Made by a program: the position numbers and the translations under genes. From Pinisolibacter aquiterrae (lineage in GTDB: Bacteria > Pseudomonadota > Alphaproteobacteria > Rhizobiales > Ancalomicrobiaceae), in NCBI RefSeq assembly GCF_019160155.1, contig NZ_JAFNIH010000023.1, positions 62,001-126,000 of the forward strand: DNA of 64,000 nt. Direction: 5' to 3'. Below, one piece after another: positions 49,590 through 59,221 of the stretch; position 1 is the first letter of the stretch; each line of letters starts with the position of its first letter. Below the pieces are notes generated by a model, which saw nothing but the letters and a program-made list of their open reading frames with translations, was not told the origin of the DNA and ran no database searches.

Positions 49590-50051
49590 ATGAGCTCGAT
49601 CGAAGCGCGCCTGAAGGATCTCGGCATCGACCTGCCGACGCCTGCCGCCCCCGCCGCCAACTACGTGCCCTTCGTGCGCAGCGGCGATCTCCTGTTCGTC
49701 TCCGGCCAGGTGCCGATGGGGCCGAAGGGGCTCGAATTCGTCGGCAAGCTCGGGGCGGACGCCGACGTCGACTTCGGCCGCGCCGCCGCGAAGCTCTGCG
49801 CGATCAACCTCATCGCCCAGGTGAAGGCCGCCACCGGCGACCTCGACAAGCTCGTCCGCGTCGTGAAGCTCACGGGGTTCGTCAATTCGACACTGGATTT
49901 CGGCGATCATCCCAAGGTGGTCAACGGCGCCTCCGATCTGATGGTCGAGGTGTTCGGCGATCGCGGTCGTCATGCGCGTTCGGCGGTCGGGGTCGCGGCC
50001 CTGCCGTTCGGCGTCGCCGTCGAGGTCGAGGGCATCTTCGAGATCGCCTGA
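49590..50051 (+). CDS. RidA family protein
   Basis: A 153-residue RidA/YjgF-type protein. LLFVSGQVPM, then ATGDLDKLVRVVKLTGFVNST, and a C-terminal RSAVGVAALPFGVAVEVEGI fit the family. The Arg needed for imine/enamine deamination in active RidA appears as GRHARSAVG, so deaminase activity is likely. This longer version, with an N-terminal MSSIEARLKDLGIDLP, is the subgroup common in alphaproteobacteria. Confidence 0.9.
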   Translation: MSSIEARLKDLGIDLPTPAAPAANYVPFVRSGDLLFVSGQVPMGPKGLEFVGKLGADADVDFGRAAAKLCAINLIAQVKAATGDLDKLVRVVKLTGFVNSTLDFGDHPKVVNGASDLMVEVFGDRGRHARSAVGVAALPFGVAVEVEGIFEIA

Positions 50052-50084
50052 GGCCCTCCTCTCCTCACGCCCCTCGGAGGCCCG

Positions 50085-50870
50085 ATGGACTTCTCCTGGC
50101 TCACCCGCCGCCCGATCGCCCATCGCGGTCTCCACGACGCCGCCGCCGGCGTGATCGAGAACACGCTTCCCGCCGCCCGCGCGGCGGTCGTGCGCGGCTT
50201 CTCGATCGAATGCGACGTGTTGCTGTCGGCCGACGCCGAGGTCGTGGTCTTCCACGACGACACGCTCGAGCGGCTGACGACCGCCGAGGGACGCGTCGCC
50301 GACCGAACCTTCGCCGAACTCGCGGCGCTGACGATGCGCGGCACCGACGCGGCGATCCCGAGCCTCGGCCAGTTGCTCGCCACGATCGACGGCCGGGTCG
50401 GGCTGGTGATCGAGCTGAAGAGCACGTTCGGGCCCGACGTCGAGACGGGGCTCGTCGAACGGGTGGCGGACGCGCTCCGGGGCTATGCCGGGCCGGTGGT
50501 GACCAAGTCGTTCGATCCGCGTCTGGTCGCCGTCGCCCATCGGGTGATGCCGCATCTCGCCCACGGCATCGTCGCGGAACGGGCGCGCGATCCCAAATGG
50601 TACGGCGGCATGGGGGCCGCACGGCGCTTCGTCCTCACCCATCTCCTGCACGCGCCGTGGTCGCGGCCGGACTTCGTCTCCTATTCGATCGACGATCTGC
50701 CGGCGCTCGGACCGTCGATCGCCCGGCGCCTGTTCGACCGGCCGGTGATCACCTGGACGGTGCGGACGGCGGACCAGAGGGCGAAGGCGGCGCGATGGGC
50801 CGATCAGATCGTGTTCGAGGGATTCGACCCCGCGGCCCCGGCGGCCGCCCGTCCGGATCCCGCGAATTGA
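50085..50870 (+). CDS. glycerophosphodiester phosphodiesterase
   Basis: A 261-residue cytoplasmic GDPD. The catalytic His is in RPIAHRGLHD, followed by ENTLPAARAA, then the metal-binding IECDVLLSADAEVVVFHDDTLERLT. A later conserved Glu-Lys is in LVIELKS. It releases glycerol-3-phosphate from glycerophosphodiesters. It starts 33 nt after the RidA gene and may be co-transcribed. Confidence 0.93.
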   Translation: MDFSWLTRRPIAHRGLHDAAAGVIENTLPAARAAVVRGFSIECDVLLSADAEVVVFHDDTLERLTTAEGRVADRTFAELAALTMRGTDAAIPSLGQLLATIDGRVGLVIELKSTFGPDVETGLVERVADALRGYAGPVVTKSFDPRLVAVAHRVMPHLAHGIVAERARDPKWYGGMGAARRFVLTHLLHAPWSRPDFVSYSIDDLPALGPSIARRLFDRPVITWTVRTADQRAKAARWADQIVFEGFDPAAPAAARPDPAN

Positions 50871-51191
50871 CGTTTCGGCAATTTCATTCGGCTCCCGTTC
50901 ATCTCCGCCATCGGAGCATCCGACCGCCGTGCCGCACCCTCGTCCGGACGGACCAGAACCGAGGTGAGAGCATGTCGCCGAAAGCGTCGATGCCGGTGGT
51001 GGCCTGCGCGGCGAGGCGGCGCGGCCGCCGACTTCGTCGCGTTCGCCGCCGCGATGCGCTCGGCTCCGCCGTATTTCCGCCTGAACCGCATCTGAACATC
51101 GCGTTCGGAATTGGTTGAGGCTTTCCGGTTCATCCTTCCCTCGTCATTCGGAGGGCGGATCCGCCCGGGGAACCCGTCAGAGGTCGGAAGC
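50871..51191 (+). other. 321-bp intergenic region, possible short ORF not supported
   Basis: A GAGGTGAG site precedes an ATG at 50972 that gives 48 Arg-rich residues. Another frame ends in DFVAFAAAMRSAPPYFRLN, which looks more protein-like but has no good start. Neither is convincing. No terminator or clear promoter was seen. Confidence 0.4.
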
Positions 51192-51515
51192 ATGGACGTC
51201 AAGAAGCTCATCATCGCCGTGGTCGCCGTGGCGACACTGCTCACCGCCAACGCCGGCCTCGTCGCGCCGGCGCACGCCGACGACGGTGCCGCCGTCGCCG
51301 CCGGAGCCGCCGGCCTGATCGGCGGCCTGATCCTGGGCGGGGCGCTCGCCGAGAGCGCCCGTCCCGAACCGCTCGACGAGGAGGTGGTCGTGCGCCGCCG
51401 TCCGCGTCCGGCGCGGGTCTATCAGGAAGAGGACGACATCCGTCCGCAGCGCTGCTGGCGCGAGGAATGGCGCGATCGCTGGGGCGATCTCCACTTCCGC
51501 CGCGTCTGCCGCTGA
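51192..51515 (+). CDS. small secreted glycine-zipper protein
   Basis: A 107-residue protein with a signal peptide (MDVKKLIIAVVAVATLLTANA..., cleavage after AHA). A glycine-zipper-like hydrophobic stretch follows (GAAGLIGGLILGG), then an acidic/basic tail ending CWREEWRDRWGDLHFRRVC. The two Cys in the tail could pair. Glycine-zipper proteins of this size are common in rhizobial envelopes; function unknown. A strong terminator follows. Confidence 0.75.
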   Translation: MDVKKLIIAVVAVATLLTANAGLVAPAHADDGAAVAAGAAGLIGGLILGGALAESARPEPLDEEVVVRRRPRPARVYQEEDDIRPQRCWREEWRDRWGDLHFRRVCR

Positions 51516-51531
51516 GCCTTCCAGGCGCGAC

Positions 51532-51567
51532 GAAAGAGCCGATCTCCCCCGGGAGGTCGGCTCTTTC
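51532..51567 (+). terminator. rho-independent terminator
   Basis: A 17-bp stem (GAAAGAGCCGATCTCCC paired with GGGAGGTCGGCTCTTTC, one G-T pair) with loop CC. It ends the small secreted protein gene. Confidence 0.9.
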
Positions 51568-51653
51568 GCTTGACGGCCCGGCGATCGGCTTGGCCGGATC
51601 CGTGAAATTCCTTATCCTTCCGTCACGACGGACCCCAGACGAGGACGCGATCG

Positions 51654-52850
51654 GTGACAGGATCGACCACAGAGCGCGACGAGATCACGATCCGCGTGGT
51701 CGGCTCGATCGAGGAGATCGGGCGCGCCGACTGGGACCATGCCGCCGGGGGCGCGGGGCGGCTCGCCGACGGGCGGCCGGCCGATCCGTTTCTCTCCCAC
51801 GCCTTCTTCCATGCCCTGGAGACGTCGGGCTCGATCGGGCCGGAGAGCGGCTGGCATCCGCGCTATCTCGTGGTCGACGGCGACGACGGCCGGCCGGCGG
51901 CGATCGCCCCGTCGTTCCTCAAGGCGCACAGCCAGGGCGAATACGTCTTCGATCACGGCTGGGCGCAGGCCTGGACGCGGGCCGGCGGGCGCTACTATCC
52001 GAAGCTCCAGGTCTCCGTGCCGTTCACGCCGGTGCCGGGCTCGCGGTTGTGGTCGGCCGACGGGCGCGACGAGGGGCGGCGGGCGCTCGTCGCCGGGCTC
52101 GAGGGGTTCGTGGCGGAGGCGCGGCTCTCCTCGGCGCATGCGACCTTTCTCGCTCCCGAGGACGTGGCGGTGTTCGAGGCGGCCGGCTGGGCGATCCGGC
52201 AGGATCGCCAGTTCCATTTCCCCAATCGCGGCTACCGAGACTACCAGGACTTCCTGGCGACGCTCCTCGGGCGCAAGCGCAAGCAGTTGGCGCGCGAACG
52301 GCGCGAGGCCCAGGCCGGGCTCGACATCGTCGCGCTGACCGGCGACGCGCTCGAGGAGGCGCATTGGGATGCCTTCTTCGCCTTCTATCTCGACACCGGA
52401 TCGCGCAAATGGGGCCGGCCCTATCTCAACCGCGCCTTCTTCCGGGCGATCGGCGAGACCATGGCCGACCGGCTCCTCCTGGTTCTCGCCTATGACGGCG
52501 AACGGCCGATCGCCGGGGCGCTCAACTTCATCGGCGCCGACGCGCTCTACGGGCGCTGGTGGGGCGCGGTCGAGGAACGGCCGTTCCTGCATTTCGAGCT
52601 GTGCTACCATCAGGCGATCGACTGGGCGATCGCGCGGGGATTGTCGCGGGTCGAGGCCGGGGCGCAGGGCGAGCACAAGATCGCCCGCGGCTATCTGCCG
52701 GTGACCACGACCTCGGCGCATCACATCGCCGATCCCGGATTCCGCGCGGCGGTCGCGCGCTTCCTCGAGGCCGAGCGCGCCGACGTCGCGGAAATCGACG
52801 CGGATCTGCTGGCGGCCTCGCCCTATGCCGATCGACCTCGCCAGACGTGA
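51654..52850 (+). CDS. DUF482/FemAB-like N-acyltransferase (peptidogalycan family)
   Basis: A 398-residue protein beginning at GTG 51654 with a GAGG site 10 bases upstream. It shows PFLSHAFFHALETSGSIGPESGW, then FDHGWAQAWTRAGGRYYPKLQ and, in the second half, SRKWGRPYLNRAFF, LFHFELCYHQAI-like and VEAGAQGEHKIARGYLP. These are marks of the DUF482 GNAT/FemAB-related family. The substrate is not known; the label peptidogalycan is historical. No signal peptide. Confidence 0.88.
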   Translation: MTGSTTERDEITIRVVGSIEEIGRADWDHAAGGAGRLADGRPADPFLSHAFFHALETSGSIGPESGWHPRYLVVDGDDGRPAAIAPSFLKAHSQGEYVFDHGWAQAWTRAGGRYYPKLQVSVPFTPVPGSRLWSADGRDEGRRALVAGLEGFVAEARLSSAHATFLAPEDVAVFEAAGWAIRQDRQFHFPNRGYRDYQDFLATLLGRKRKQLARERREAQAGLDIVALTGDALEEAHWDAFFAFYLDTGSRKWGRPYLNRAFFRAIGETMADRLLLVLAYDGERPIAGALNFIGADALYGRWWGAVEERPFLHFELCYHQAIDWAIARGLSRVEAGAQGEHKIARGYLPVTTTSAHHIADPGFRAAVARFLEAERADVAEIDADLLAASPYADRPRQT

Positions 52851-52921
52851 CTTCCCCACCTTGACCCGCCGGCCCCCGAGGGGGACAGTCCGGCGGATCA
52901 TTCCTCGAGAGGACCCCTCCG

Positions 52922-53353
52922 ATGACCGTCGCCTATGACGATTCCAACGTCTTCGCCAAGATCCTGCGTGGCGAGATTCCGGCTCACGTGGTCTACGAGG
53001 ACGCGCAGACGCTCGCCTTCATGGACATCATGCCGGCGGTGGACGGTCACGTGCTGGTGATTCCCAAGGCCAAGGCGCGCAACATCCTCGACGTGCGCCC
53101 CGAGGATCTCCTGGCGGTGATGACCACCGTGCAGAAGATCGCCCGCGCCGCCAAGACCGCCTTCCTCGCCGACGGCATCACCGTGCAGCAGTTCTCGGAG
53201 GCGGCCGGCGGGCAGGAGGTGTTCCATCTCCACGTCCACGTGCTGCCGCGCCAGGCGGCGGACAAGGTGCGGCCGCTGCCGCGCCCCTTCGCCGATCAGA
53301 AGGTGCTCGCCGCCCATGCCGAGAAGCTGCGCGCGGCGCTCGCGGCGGCCTGA
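52922..53353 (+). CDS. HIT family protein (HinT-like)
   Basis: A 143-residue nucleotide-binding hydrolase. The catalytic triad motif HLHVHVLP (HxHxHxx) is present near residue 101, and the N-terminal FAKILRGEIPAHVVYEDAQTLAFMDI and DGHVLVIPKAKARNILD match HinT proteins. Members hydrolyse AMP-lysine or related phosphoramidates. The gene is 71 nt after the DUF482 gene and 43 nt before the GlsB gene, same strand. Confidence 0.93.
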   Translation: MTVAYDDSNVFAKILRGEIPAHVVYEDAQTLAFMDIMPAVDGHVLVIPKAKARNILDVRPEDLLAVMTTVQKIARAAKTAFLADGITVQQFSEAAGGQEVFHLHVHVLPRQAADKVRPLPRPFADQKVLAAHAEKLRAALAAA

Positions 53354-53396
53354 ACCGCCGCGCCCCGTTGCGGACGACCCCACGAGGAGACATCCC

Positions 53397-53654
53397 ATGA
53401 TCGTCGGTTTCATCGCCTGGATCCTGGTGGGCGCCGTCGCCGGCTGGCTCGCCGGCCTCGTGGTCAAGGGCGGCGGCTTCGGCTTCTTCGCCAATGCGGT
53501 GCTCGGCATCGTCGGGGCGGCGGTGGCGGGCTACGTGCTGCCGCGCTTCGGCTTCTTCCTCGGCCACGGCCTGATCGGCCAGATCCTCCATGCGGCGATC
53601 GGCTCGGTGATCATCCTGGTGATTCTGTCGCTGGTGCCGCGTCTGTCGCGCTGA
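53397..53654 (+). CDS. GlsB/YeaQ/YmgE family stress-response membrane protein
   Basis: An 85-residue small membrane protein with MIVGFIAWILVGAVAGWLAGLVVKG and later FANAVLGIVGAAVAGYVLPRFGF, the transglycosylase-associated-protein pattern with Gly-rich membrane helices. Stress inducible in some bacteria; function unknown. The start follows GAGGAGA. Confidence 0.9.
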   Translation: MIVGFIAWILVGAVAGWLAGLVVKGGGFGFFANAVLGIVGAAVAGYVLPRFGFFLGHGLIGQILHAAIGSVIILVILSLVPRLSR

Positions 53655-53676
53655 GCGAAGCGGCCGCCGTCGCGGC

Positions 53677-54036
53677 TCACCAGCCGAGGAGACGGCCGCC
53701 GAGGAACACCGCCTCGCCGGAGATCACGCCGATCGCGACCGATTCGCCGCCCAACCGAAAGGCCGCGAAGCCGATCGCCACGGCGCCGAGACGCAACGCC
53801 AGGCTCGCCTCGGCGAGGTCGCCCGAGGGCCACAGGATCAGCTTGGCGATGACCCCGGCGACGAGCGCGGTCGCCACCGCCTTCACGATCGTGAAGAGCC
53901 GGCTCTCCTCGGTGAGGCGGCCGGAAAAGGCGACGCCGAGCAGACGCCAGACGTCGTTGGCGAACCATCCTGCGATCGCCAGAAACACCCAGGGCCACCA
54001 CCACGCGTCGATCGCGCGGAAGGAGAGTTCGCTCAT
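53677..54036 (-). CDS. AzlD-domain branched-chain amino acid transport subunit
   Basis: A 119-residue membrane protein with about four segments: AWWWPWVFLAIAGWFANDVWRLLGV at the start, then FTIVKAVATALVAGVIAKL, and a C-terminal hydrophobic segment. It is the small subunit partner of AzlC and its start overlaps the AzlC stop by 4 nt, which supports coupled translation. Expected to export branched-chain amino acids. Confidence 0.85.
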   Translation of the reverse strand: MSELSFRAIDAWWWPWVFLAIAGWFANDVWRLLGVAFSGRLTEESRLFTIVKAVATALVAGVIAKLILWPSGDLAEASLALRLGAVAIGFAAFRLGGESVAIGVISGEAVFLGGRLLGW

Positions 54037-54872
54037 CGTCCCCCCTCCCCGTCCCGGCCCGCCCGGTCGGCGCCGTCGAGGCCGAGGTCGGCCGTGATGT
54101 CGGCGGCTGGGGCGGCGGGGCTCTCGGGGGCCGCCGGCTTCGGCAGGACGCGGCCGGCGAGGATCGCCAGACCACCGCCGACGAGGCCTGTCAGCAGCAG
54201 GTCGAACTGCGGCGACAGCGCGTGCAGGCCCGGCATCGCCGCCATGCCGAAGATCAGCGCGAGGCGATCGGTCGGCGCGCGCGCCGCCGCCCGCCACAGC
54301 GACAGGATGAAATAGAGCGGGGTCAGCAGCACCAGCGCGGCGGCGGCGATCGGCGGCAGCGAGGTGGCGGCCCACCACGAGGCGGCGGCGACGATCATGT
54401 TGACGCCGGTCAGCGTCAACGAGAAACCGGCGAAATAGGGCACGCGCGCGGCGCGCGGCAGATCCGGCAGCTTCGACATGCCGAACACCCAGGCGGTGAC
54501 GGCGACGAAATGGGAGAGCGCGTAGAGCACCCATTTCGGGGTCTTGTCGGCGCGCAGCACCGGCATCAGCGCCATGGTCATCGGCATCAGCCGCGCCGCC
54601 GACAGGGCGACCGCGAGCATGGTGGCGAGAAGCGGCGTCCCGGCCTGGACGGCGCCGACCACGACGATCATCGACGGCAGCGCCCAGACGAAGGCGACCA
54701 GGAACACCGTCTGCGGCAGGCTCATGCCCGACGCTTGCGCCAGACCGCCGAAGCCGGTGAAAGCGGCCATGAGGATCAACGCCGGCAGCGACACGAAGGC
54801 GCGCTGCCCCGCGAGGAACCAGGAGAGGGCCGATCGATCGTCGGGCGGGCGATCGGTGGCGGTGGAGCGCAT
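54033..54872 (-). CDS. AzlC family branched-chain amino acid transport protein
   Basis: A 279-residue membrane protein. The AzlC signature is seen in FTGFGGLAQASGMSLPQTVFLVAFVWALPSMIV and LAVALSAARLMPMTMALMPVLR. About seven membrane segments, then a C-terminal Pro/Ala/Asp-rich tail of ~40 residues. It forms an exporter with the overlapping AzlD subunit. No regulator gene is adjacent. Confidence 0.88.
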   Translation of the reverse strand: MRSTATDRPPDDRSALSWFLAGQRAFVSLPALILMAAFTGFGGLAQASGMSLPQTVFLVAFVWALPSMIVVVGAVQAGTPLLATMLAVALSAARLMPMTMALMPVLRADKTPKWVLYALSHFVAVTAWVFGMSKLPDLPRAARVPYFAGFSLTLTGVNMIVAAASWWAATSLPPIAAAALVLLTPLYFILSLWRAAARAPTDRLALIFGMAAMPGLHALSPQFDLLLTGLVGGGLAILAGRVLPKPAAPESPAAPAADITADLGLDGADRAGRDGEGGR

Positions 54873-54974
54873 GCGGGTGGGATCCGGTGAGCGGGACGAG
54901 GCGTGGAGGCTAGCACGGCGCCTTCGGCCCCGTCACCGCGCCCGCCGCAGAGCCGGTCCGCGAGCGATCGCCGC

Positions 54975-55361
54975 TCACACCGGCCGGTGGCAGACCGCCT
55001 CGATGTTGTGCCCGTCGGGATCGAGCACGAAGGCACCCCAATAGTTCGGATGGTAATGCGGACGCAGGCCCGGCGCGCCGTTGTCGATGCCGCCGGCGGC
55101 GAGCGCCGCGGCATGGAAGGCATCGACCGTGGCGCGGTCCGGCGCGGAGAAGGCGACGTGCAACCGCCCGCCGATCGCGCCACCCGAGGCGAGCCAGAAA
55201 TCCGGCTTGCCGTCGGCGCCGAAGCCGACATGGGCATCGGTCCCGGTCAGCTCGGCGCTCACCTCCATCAGGACCGTGTAGCCGAGCGGCGCCAGTGCCT
55301 TCTCGTAGAAGGCCTTGGAACGGGCGAGGTCGGCGACGGGAAAGCCGATGTGATCGATCAT
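54975..55361 (-). CDS. VOC family protein (glyoxalase/dioxygenase fold)
   Basis: A 128-residue metalloprotein of the vicinal oxygen chelate fold. The two beta-alpha-beta-beta-beta halves begin MIDHIGFPVADLARSKAFYEKAL and LHVAFSAPDRATVDAFHAAAL. Likely metal ligands are His4 (IDHIGF), His78 region (LHVAFS) and the Glu in GHNIEAVC. The substrate is unknown. Monocistronic as far as can be seen. Confidence 0.9.
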   Translation of the reverse strand: MIDHIGFPVADLARSKAFYEKALAPLGYTVLMEVSAELTGTDAHVGFGADGKPDFWLASGGAIGGRLHVAFSAPDRATVDAFHAAALAAGGIDNGAPGLRPHYHPNYWGAFVLDPDGHNIEAVCHRPV

Positions 55362-55694
55362 GCGAGAAACCTCCGAACGACGGGCGCCGCCTCGGGCACC
55401 TCCCCCGAGGCGCCCGGACCGGCTCGTCGCGACGGATTCGGCAAGGGGAACATCCCCGCCGCGACGGTTCGCGCAGATTGGAACATAGAGTGAACGCTGT
55501 CAAGACCGGCGTGGGCGCGAAGGGACGCGGAGGCGAAGTTGCCGCTCACGCGCGCGCCTCATCCGCCGCTGAGCGCCCCTCTCCCGCGAGGAGAGAAGGG
55601 GGAGCCACAGCCGCGATCGCGGTGCGTGAGCCTTGAGACACGAAGGCCCGGGGATCGCTCCCCGGGCCTCGCGATTTCGGACCGGCCGGCGGGA
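55362..55694. other. 333-bp intergenic region between VOC and clpA
   Basis: Nothing gene-like is supported. It contains the clpA terminator at 55644-55669 and an AT-richer patch at about 55475-55500 on the VOC-promoter side. Confidence 0.4.
55644..55669 (-). terminator. rho-independent terminator of clpA
   Basis: AGGCCCGGGG, 6-nt loop, CCCCGGGCCT, 26 bp past the clpA stop. On the minus strand the tail is TCGTGTCTC, which is only partly T-rich. Confidence 0.7.
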
Positions 55695-58115
55695 TCACTC
55701 CTCGGCCGGCGCCTTCTTGACCACCGAGCGGGACTTGGCCGGGACCGGCAGGCCGGTCTTGGCCTTCTTGGGCTTGGCCGTCTTCTTGGCCTTGACCTCG
55801 GGCTCGGGCATCGGCACGGCGACCGCCGTCACGGTCGGGATCGACTCGAGCTTCAGCTCGTCCTTCCCGTCCTCGCCGGGGCCGACCGTCACCTTGACCA
55901 CGCCGCCCCGCTTCAGCTTGCCGAACAGAACCTCGTCGGCGAGCGGCTTCTTGATGTGCTCCTGGATGACGCGACCGAGCGGGCGCGCGCCCATCTGGCG
56001 ATCGTAGCCGTGGGTGGCGAGCCAGTCGGTCGCCGCCTCGTCGAGCTCGAAGGTGACGTTGCGGTCGGCGAGCTGGGCCTCGAGCTGCATCACGAACTTG
56101 GAGACGACTTGACGGATCACCTCCATCGGCAGGTTCTGGAAGGCGACGATCGCGTCGAGCCGGTTGCGGAACTCCGGCGTGAACAGCTTGTTGATCGCCT
56201 CCTTGTCGTCCCCCTCGCGCGACACGCGGTTGAAGCCGATCGGCGCCTTGGCGAGATCGGCGGCACCGGCGTTGGTCGTCATGATCAGGATGACGTTGCG
56301 GAAATCGACCGACTTGCCGTTGTGATCGGTCAGCTTGCCGTGGTCCATCACCTGCAGGAGGATGTTGAAGAGGTCCGGATGGGCCTTTTCGATCTCGTCC
56401 AGCAGCAGGACGCAATGGGGATGCTGATCGACGCCGTCGGTGAGCAGGCCGCCCTGGTCGAATCCGACATAGCCGGGAGGCGCGCCGATGAGGCGGCTGA
56501 CGGTGTGGCGCTCCATGTATTCCGACATGTCGAAGCGCAGCATCTCGACGCCGAGCAGCGTGGCGAGTTGCTTGGCGACCTCGGTCTTGCCGACGCCGGT
56601 CGGGCCGGCGAAGAGGTAGGAGCCGATCGGCTTCTCCGGTTCGCGCAAGCCCGCGCGGGCGAGCTTGATCGCGGCGGCGAGCGTCTCGATCGCCTTGTCC
56701 TGGCCGTAGACGACCCGCTTCAGATTGACGTCGAGATGCTCGAGCAGGGCGGCGTCGTTCTTGGACACCGACTTCGGCGGGATCCGCGCCATGGTGGCGA
56801 TGGTGTCCTCGATCTCCTTGACGCCGATCACCTTGCGGCGCTTGGACTCGGTCACCAGCATCTGCGCGGCGCCGGACTCGTCGATCACGTCGATCGCCTT
56901 GTCGGGCAGTTTGCGGTCGGAGATGTAGCGCGCCGCCAGTTCCACCGCCGCCTTGATGGCGTCGGCGGTGTAGCGGACCTTGTGATGCTCCTCGAAATAG
57001 GGCTTGAGGCCCTTGAGGATCTCGACCGCGTCGGGGATCGACGGCTCGTTGACGTCGATCTTCTGGAAGCGGCGGACGAGCGCCCGGTCCTTCTCGAAGA
57101 ACTGGCGATATTCCTTGTAGGTGGTCGAGCCGATGCAGCGCACGGTGCCCGATGCGAGGGCAGGCTTGAGCAGATTGGAGGCATCCATGGCGCCGCCCGA
57201 CGTCGCGCCCGCACCGATCACGGTGTGGATCTCGTCGATGAACATGATGGCGCCGGGGTACTCCTCGATCTCCTTGACGACCTGCTTCAGGCGCTCCTCG
57301 AAGTCGCCGCGGTAGCGGGTGCCGGCGAGAAGCGAGCCCATGTCGAGGGAAAAGACCGTCGAGCCGAGCAGGACCTCGGGCACGTCGCCCTCGACGATGC
57401 GGCGGGCGAGCCCTTCCGCGATCGCGGTCTTGCCGACGCCGGGATCACCGACATAGAGCGGATTGTTCTTGGAACGACGGCACAGGACCTGGATCGTGCG
57501 CGAAATTTCGGCATCGCGGCCGATCAGAGGGTCGATCTTGCCCTTGGCCGCCTTGTCGTTGAGGTTGACGCAATACGCCTCGAGGGCATCGGTCTTCTTC
57601 TTGGTTTCGGCGGTGGTTTCCGTGGTCGACATGTCTTCCTCCGCTCCGCGAGGGGGCCGAGCCTCCGACATGCCGGCCCGCTTGGCGATGCCGTGGCTGA
57701 TGTAGTTGACCGCGTCGTAGCGGGTCATGTCCTGCTCTTGCAGGAAATAGGCCGCATGGGATTCGCGCTCGGCGAAGATGGCGACGAGCACGTTGGCGCC
57801 GGTCACCTCCTCGCGTCCGGAGGATTGGACATGGATCACCGCGCGCTGGATCACGCGCTGGAAGCCTGCGGTCGGCTTGGCGTCGTCGTCGCCGTCGGTG
57901 ACGAGGTTCTCGAGCTCGGTGTCGACGTATTCGATCAGGTTGCGACGCAGGACGTCGATGTCGACGTTGCAGGCGCGCATGACCGCGCCGGCGTCGGCGT
58001 CTTCGAGGAGCGCGAGCAGGAGATGCTCCAGGGTCGCGTATTCCTGACGTCGCTCGTTGGCGAGGTGGAGCGCCTGATGCAGGGCCTTCTCAAGGCTTCG
58101 GGAAAAGGACGGCAC
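55695..58115 (-). CDS. clpA: ATP-dependent Clp protease ATP-binding subunit ClpA
   Basis: An 806-residue AAA+ unfoldase that feeds substrates to ClpP. The N-terminal Clp repeat domain begins [20 protein letters not shown]. The first ATPase has [15 protein letters not shown], and the second [16 protein letters not shown] ClpP-docking loop of the IGL/IGF type should lie in the second ATPase; [15 protein letters not shown] marks the pore-proximal part. The C-terminus is a Lys/Ala-rich extension of about 40 residues. It follows clpS by 10 nt, the normal N-end-rule pair. Confidence 0.96.
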   Translation of the reverse strand: MPSFSRSLEKALHQALHLANERRQEYATLEHLLLALLEDADAGAVMRACNVDIDVLRRNLIEYVDTELENLVTDGDDDAKPTAGFQRVIQRAVIHVQSSGREEVTGANVLVAIFAERESHAAYFLQEQDMTRYDAVNYISHGIAKRAGMSEARPPRGAEEDMSTTETTAETKKKTDALEAYCVNLNDKAAKGKIDPLIGRDAEISRTIQVLCRRSKNNPLYVGDPGVGKTAIAEGLARRIVEGDVPEVLLGSTVFSLDMGSLLAGTRYRGDFEERLKQVVKEIEEYPGAIMFIDEIHTVIGAGATSGGAMDASNLLKPALASGTVRCIGSTTYKEYRQFFEKDRALVRRFQKIDVNEPSIPDAVEILKGLKPYFEEHHKVRYTADAIKAAVELAARYISDRKLPDKAIDVIDESGAAQMLVTESKRRKVIGVKEIEDTIATMARIPPKSVSKNDAALLEHLDVNLKRVVYGQDKAIETLAAAIKLARAGLREPEKPIGSYLFAGPTGVGKTEVAKQLATLLGVEMLRFDMSEYMERHTVSRLIGAPPGYVGFDQGGLLTDGVDQHPHCVLLLDEIEKAHPDLFNILLQVMDHGKLTDHNGKSVDFRNVILIMTTNAGAADLAKAPIGFNRVSREGDDKEAINKLFTPEFRNRLDAIVAFQNLPMEVIRQVVSKFVMQLEAQLADRNVTFELDEAATDWLATHGYDRQMGARPLGRVIQEHIKKPLADEVLFGKLKRGGVVKVTVGPGEDGKDELKLESIPTVTAVAVPMPEPEVKAKKTAKPKKAKTGLPVPAKSRSVVKKAPAEE

Positions 58116-58125
58116 GTGGAGAACC

Positions 58126-58455
58126 TCACTTCTTTTCCATGACGCACTGCAGCGGATGCTGGTTCTTCCGGGCGAAGTCCATCACCTGGGTGACCTTGGT
58201 CTCGGCCACCTCGTAGGTGAAGACGCCGCATTCCCCCACACCATGGTGGTGGACGTGCAGCATGATGCGCGTCGCCTCCTCGCGACCCTTGTTGAAGAAA
58301 CGCTCGAGGACCAGGATGACGAACTCCATCGGAGTGTAGTCGTCGTTGAGCAGCAGAACCCGATAGAGGCTCGGCCGCTTGACCTTCGGACGCGTCTTCG
58401 TCACCACGCCCAGATCGGGATCTTCGTCGTCGGGCTGGCGGGGGTCTTGGCTCAT
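58126..58455 (-). CDS. clpS: ATP-dependent Clp protease adapter ClpS
   Basis: A 109-residue adapter that delivers N-degron substrates to ClpA. The core begins about residue 30 ([24 protein letters not shown]), followed by the conserved [22 protein letters not shown], with the substrate-pocket residues Asn-Asp-Asp and Met. It is translated just ahead of clpA. Confidence 0.97.
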   Translation of the reverse strand: MSQDPRQPDDEDPDLGVVTKTRPKVKRPSLYRVLLLNDDYTPMEFVILVLERFFNKGREEATRIMLHVHHHGVGECGVFTYEVAETKVTQVMDFARKNQHPLQCVMEKK

Positions 58456-58719
58456 GGTCTTTCGACACGCATCGGTTCGCCGGGGAACGCTCGATCGTCG
58501 AGCATGCGGCAGAGTTGATCGAAGGCACGGGGGCCGGTGAGACGTCCTGAACGCCGCCCCTCCCGGACGCGTCGCTCCGGTCCATGTGGGGATGGTTCGT
58601 CAACTATTCTAGGGCAACCGCGCGCGGCCGCAAGGAACCCGGAGCAGGTGCGCGGCCCCGCCCTTCGCGCCGCGGGAGGGGGCGCCGCGCCGGCGGTAGA
58701 GGCCTACCACGAACGCGAA
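58456..58719. other. intergenic region upstream of clpS
   Basis: No gene seen. A relatively AT-rich patch (about 58590-58620, CAACTATTCTAGGG) 140 bp before clpS is a likely promoter area for clpS-clpA on the minus strand, but I cannot define boxes. The rest is GC-rich and featureless. Confidence 0.35.
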
Positions 58720-58747
58720 AAGGCCCGACCGTTTCCGGTCGGGCCTT
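58720..58747 (-). terminator. rho-independent terminator of the phasin gene
   Basis: AAGGCCCGACC, loop of 6, GGTCGGGCCTT; on the minus strand followed by TTCGCG (stem end plus TTTT). It lies 62 bp past the phasin stop. Confidence 0.88.
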
Positions 58748-58809
58748 CATCGCGTGCGATCGGTGTCGCGTCGTGCGGCCGGCGGCGGCGCTCGGCGCGA
58801 CGGACCGGA

Positions 58810-59136
58810 TCACTTGCCCTTGGGCATCATCGCCTCGAAGGGCTTGGCCATTTCCTTGGCGAGGTCGACGTAGAGCTCGCCGATCTTGGTCGACTGGGCG
58901 ACGAGGCCCTCGTAGGCCTTCTTCGCGTAGTCGGACTGGATCTCGACGACCTTGTCGAGGGTCTTGCAGCCGGCGAGCTGCTCGAGGACGGCCGAACCCT
59001 CTTCGAACGACTTCTTGGAGTAGTCGGTCATCTCGGTGGCGATGGTCTGCAGACCCTTGGACAGCGTGCCGAAGGCCTTCTGGGCGTTCTCGGCGTTTTC
59101 CTTGGCGAGCTTCTGCATGTCGTCGACGGTGTTCAT
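58810..59136 (-). CDS. phasin family protein (polyhydroxyalkanoate granule)
   Basis: A 108-residue, all-helical amphipathic protein that coats polyhydroxybutyrate granules. It has NTVDDMQKLAKENAENAQKA, KSFEEGSAVLEQLAGCKTLDK and VVEIQSDYAKKAYEGLVAQST, which is the phasin_2 pattern. The start at 59136 is the family start; the longer reading to 59436 is not credible. It is preceded by an operator-like region with three palindromes and followed by a terminator, so it is a separately regulated single-gene unit. Confidence 0.93.
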   Translation of the reverse strand: MNTVDDMQKLAKENAENAQKAFGTLSKGLQTIATEMTDYSKKSFEEGSAVLEQLAGCKTLDKVVEIQSDYAKKAYEGLVAQSTKIGELYVDLAKEMAKPFEAMMPKGK

Positions 59137-59221
59137 CTTGGGCCATCCTCTCTGTCGGCATCCCGGCGGGGATACCCGATCTTGGGGCGTCGCGGGAAGA
59201 GTATGCACTTCCTCCGCGATG

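Noticed and set aside
50972-51118. 48-codon ORF after a GAGGTGAG ribosome-binding site
   Set aside because: The product is Arg-rich without family features; a different frame looks more protein-like at its end but has no start. Kept only as a note in the intergenic entry.
51109-51140. General-stress (EcfG-type) promoter before the small secreted protein
   Set aside because: GGAAT...GGTT is near the expected pattern, but both boxes are imperfect and the spacing is one short.
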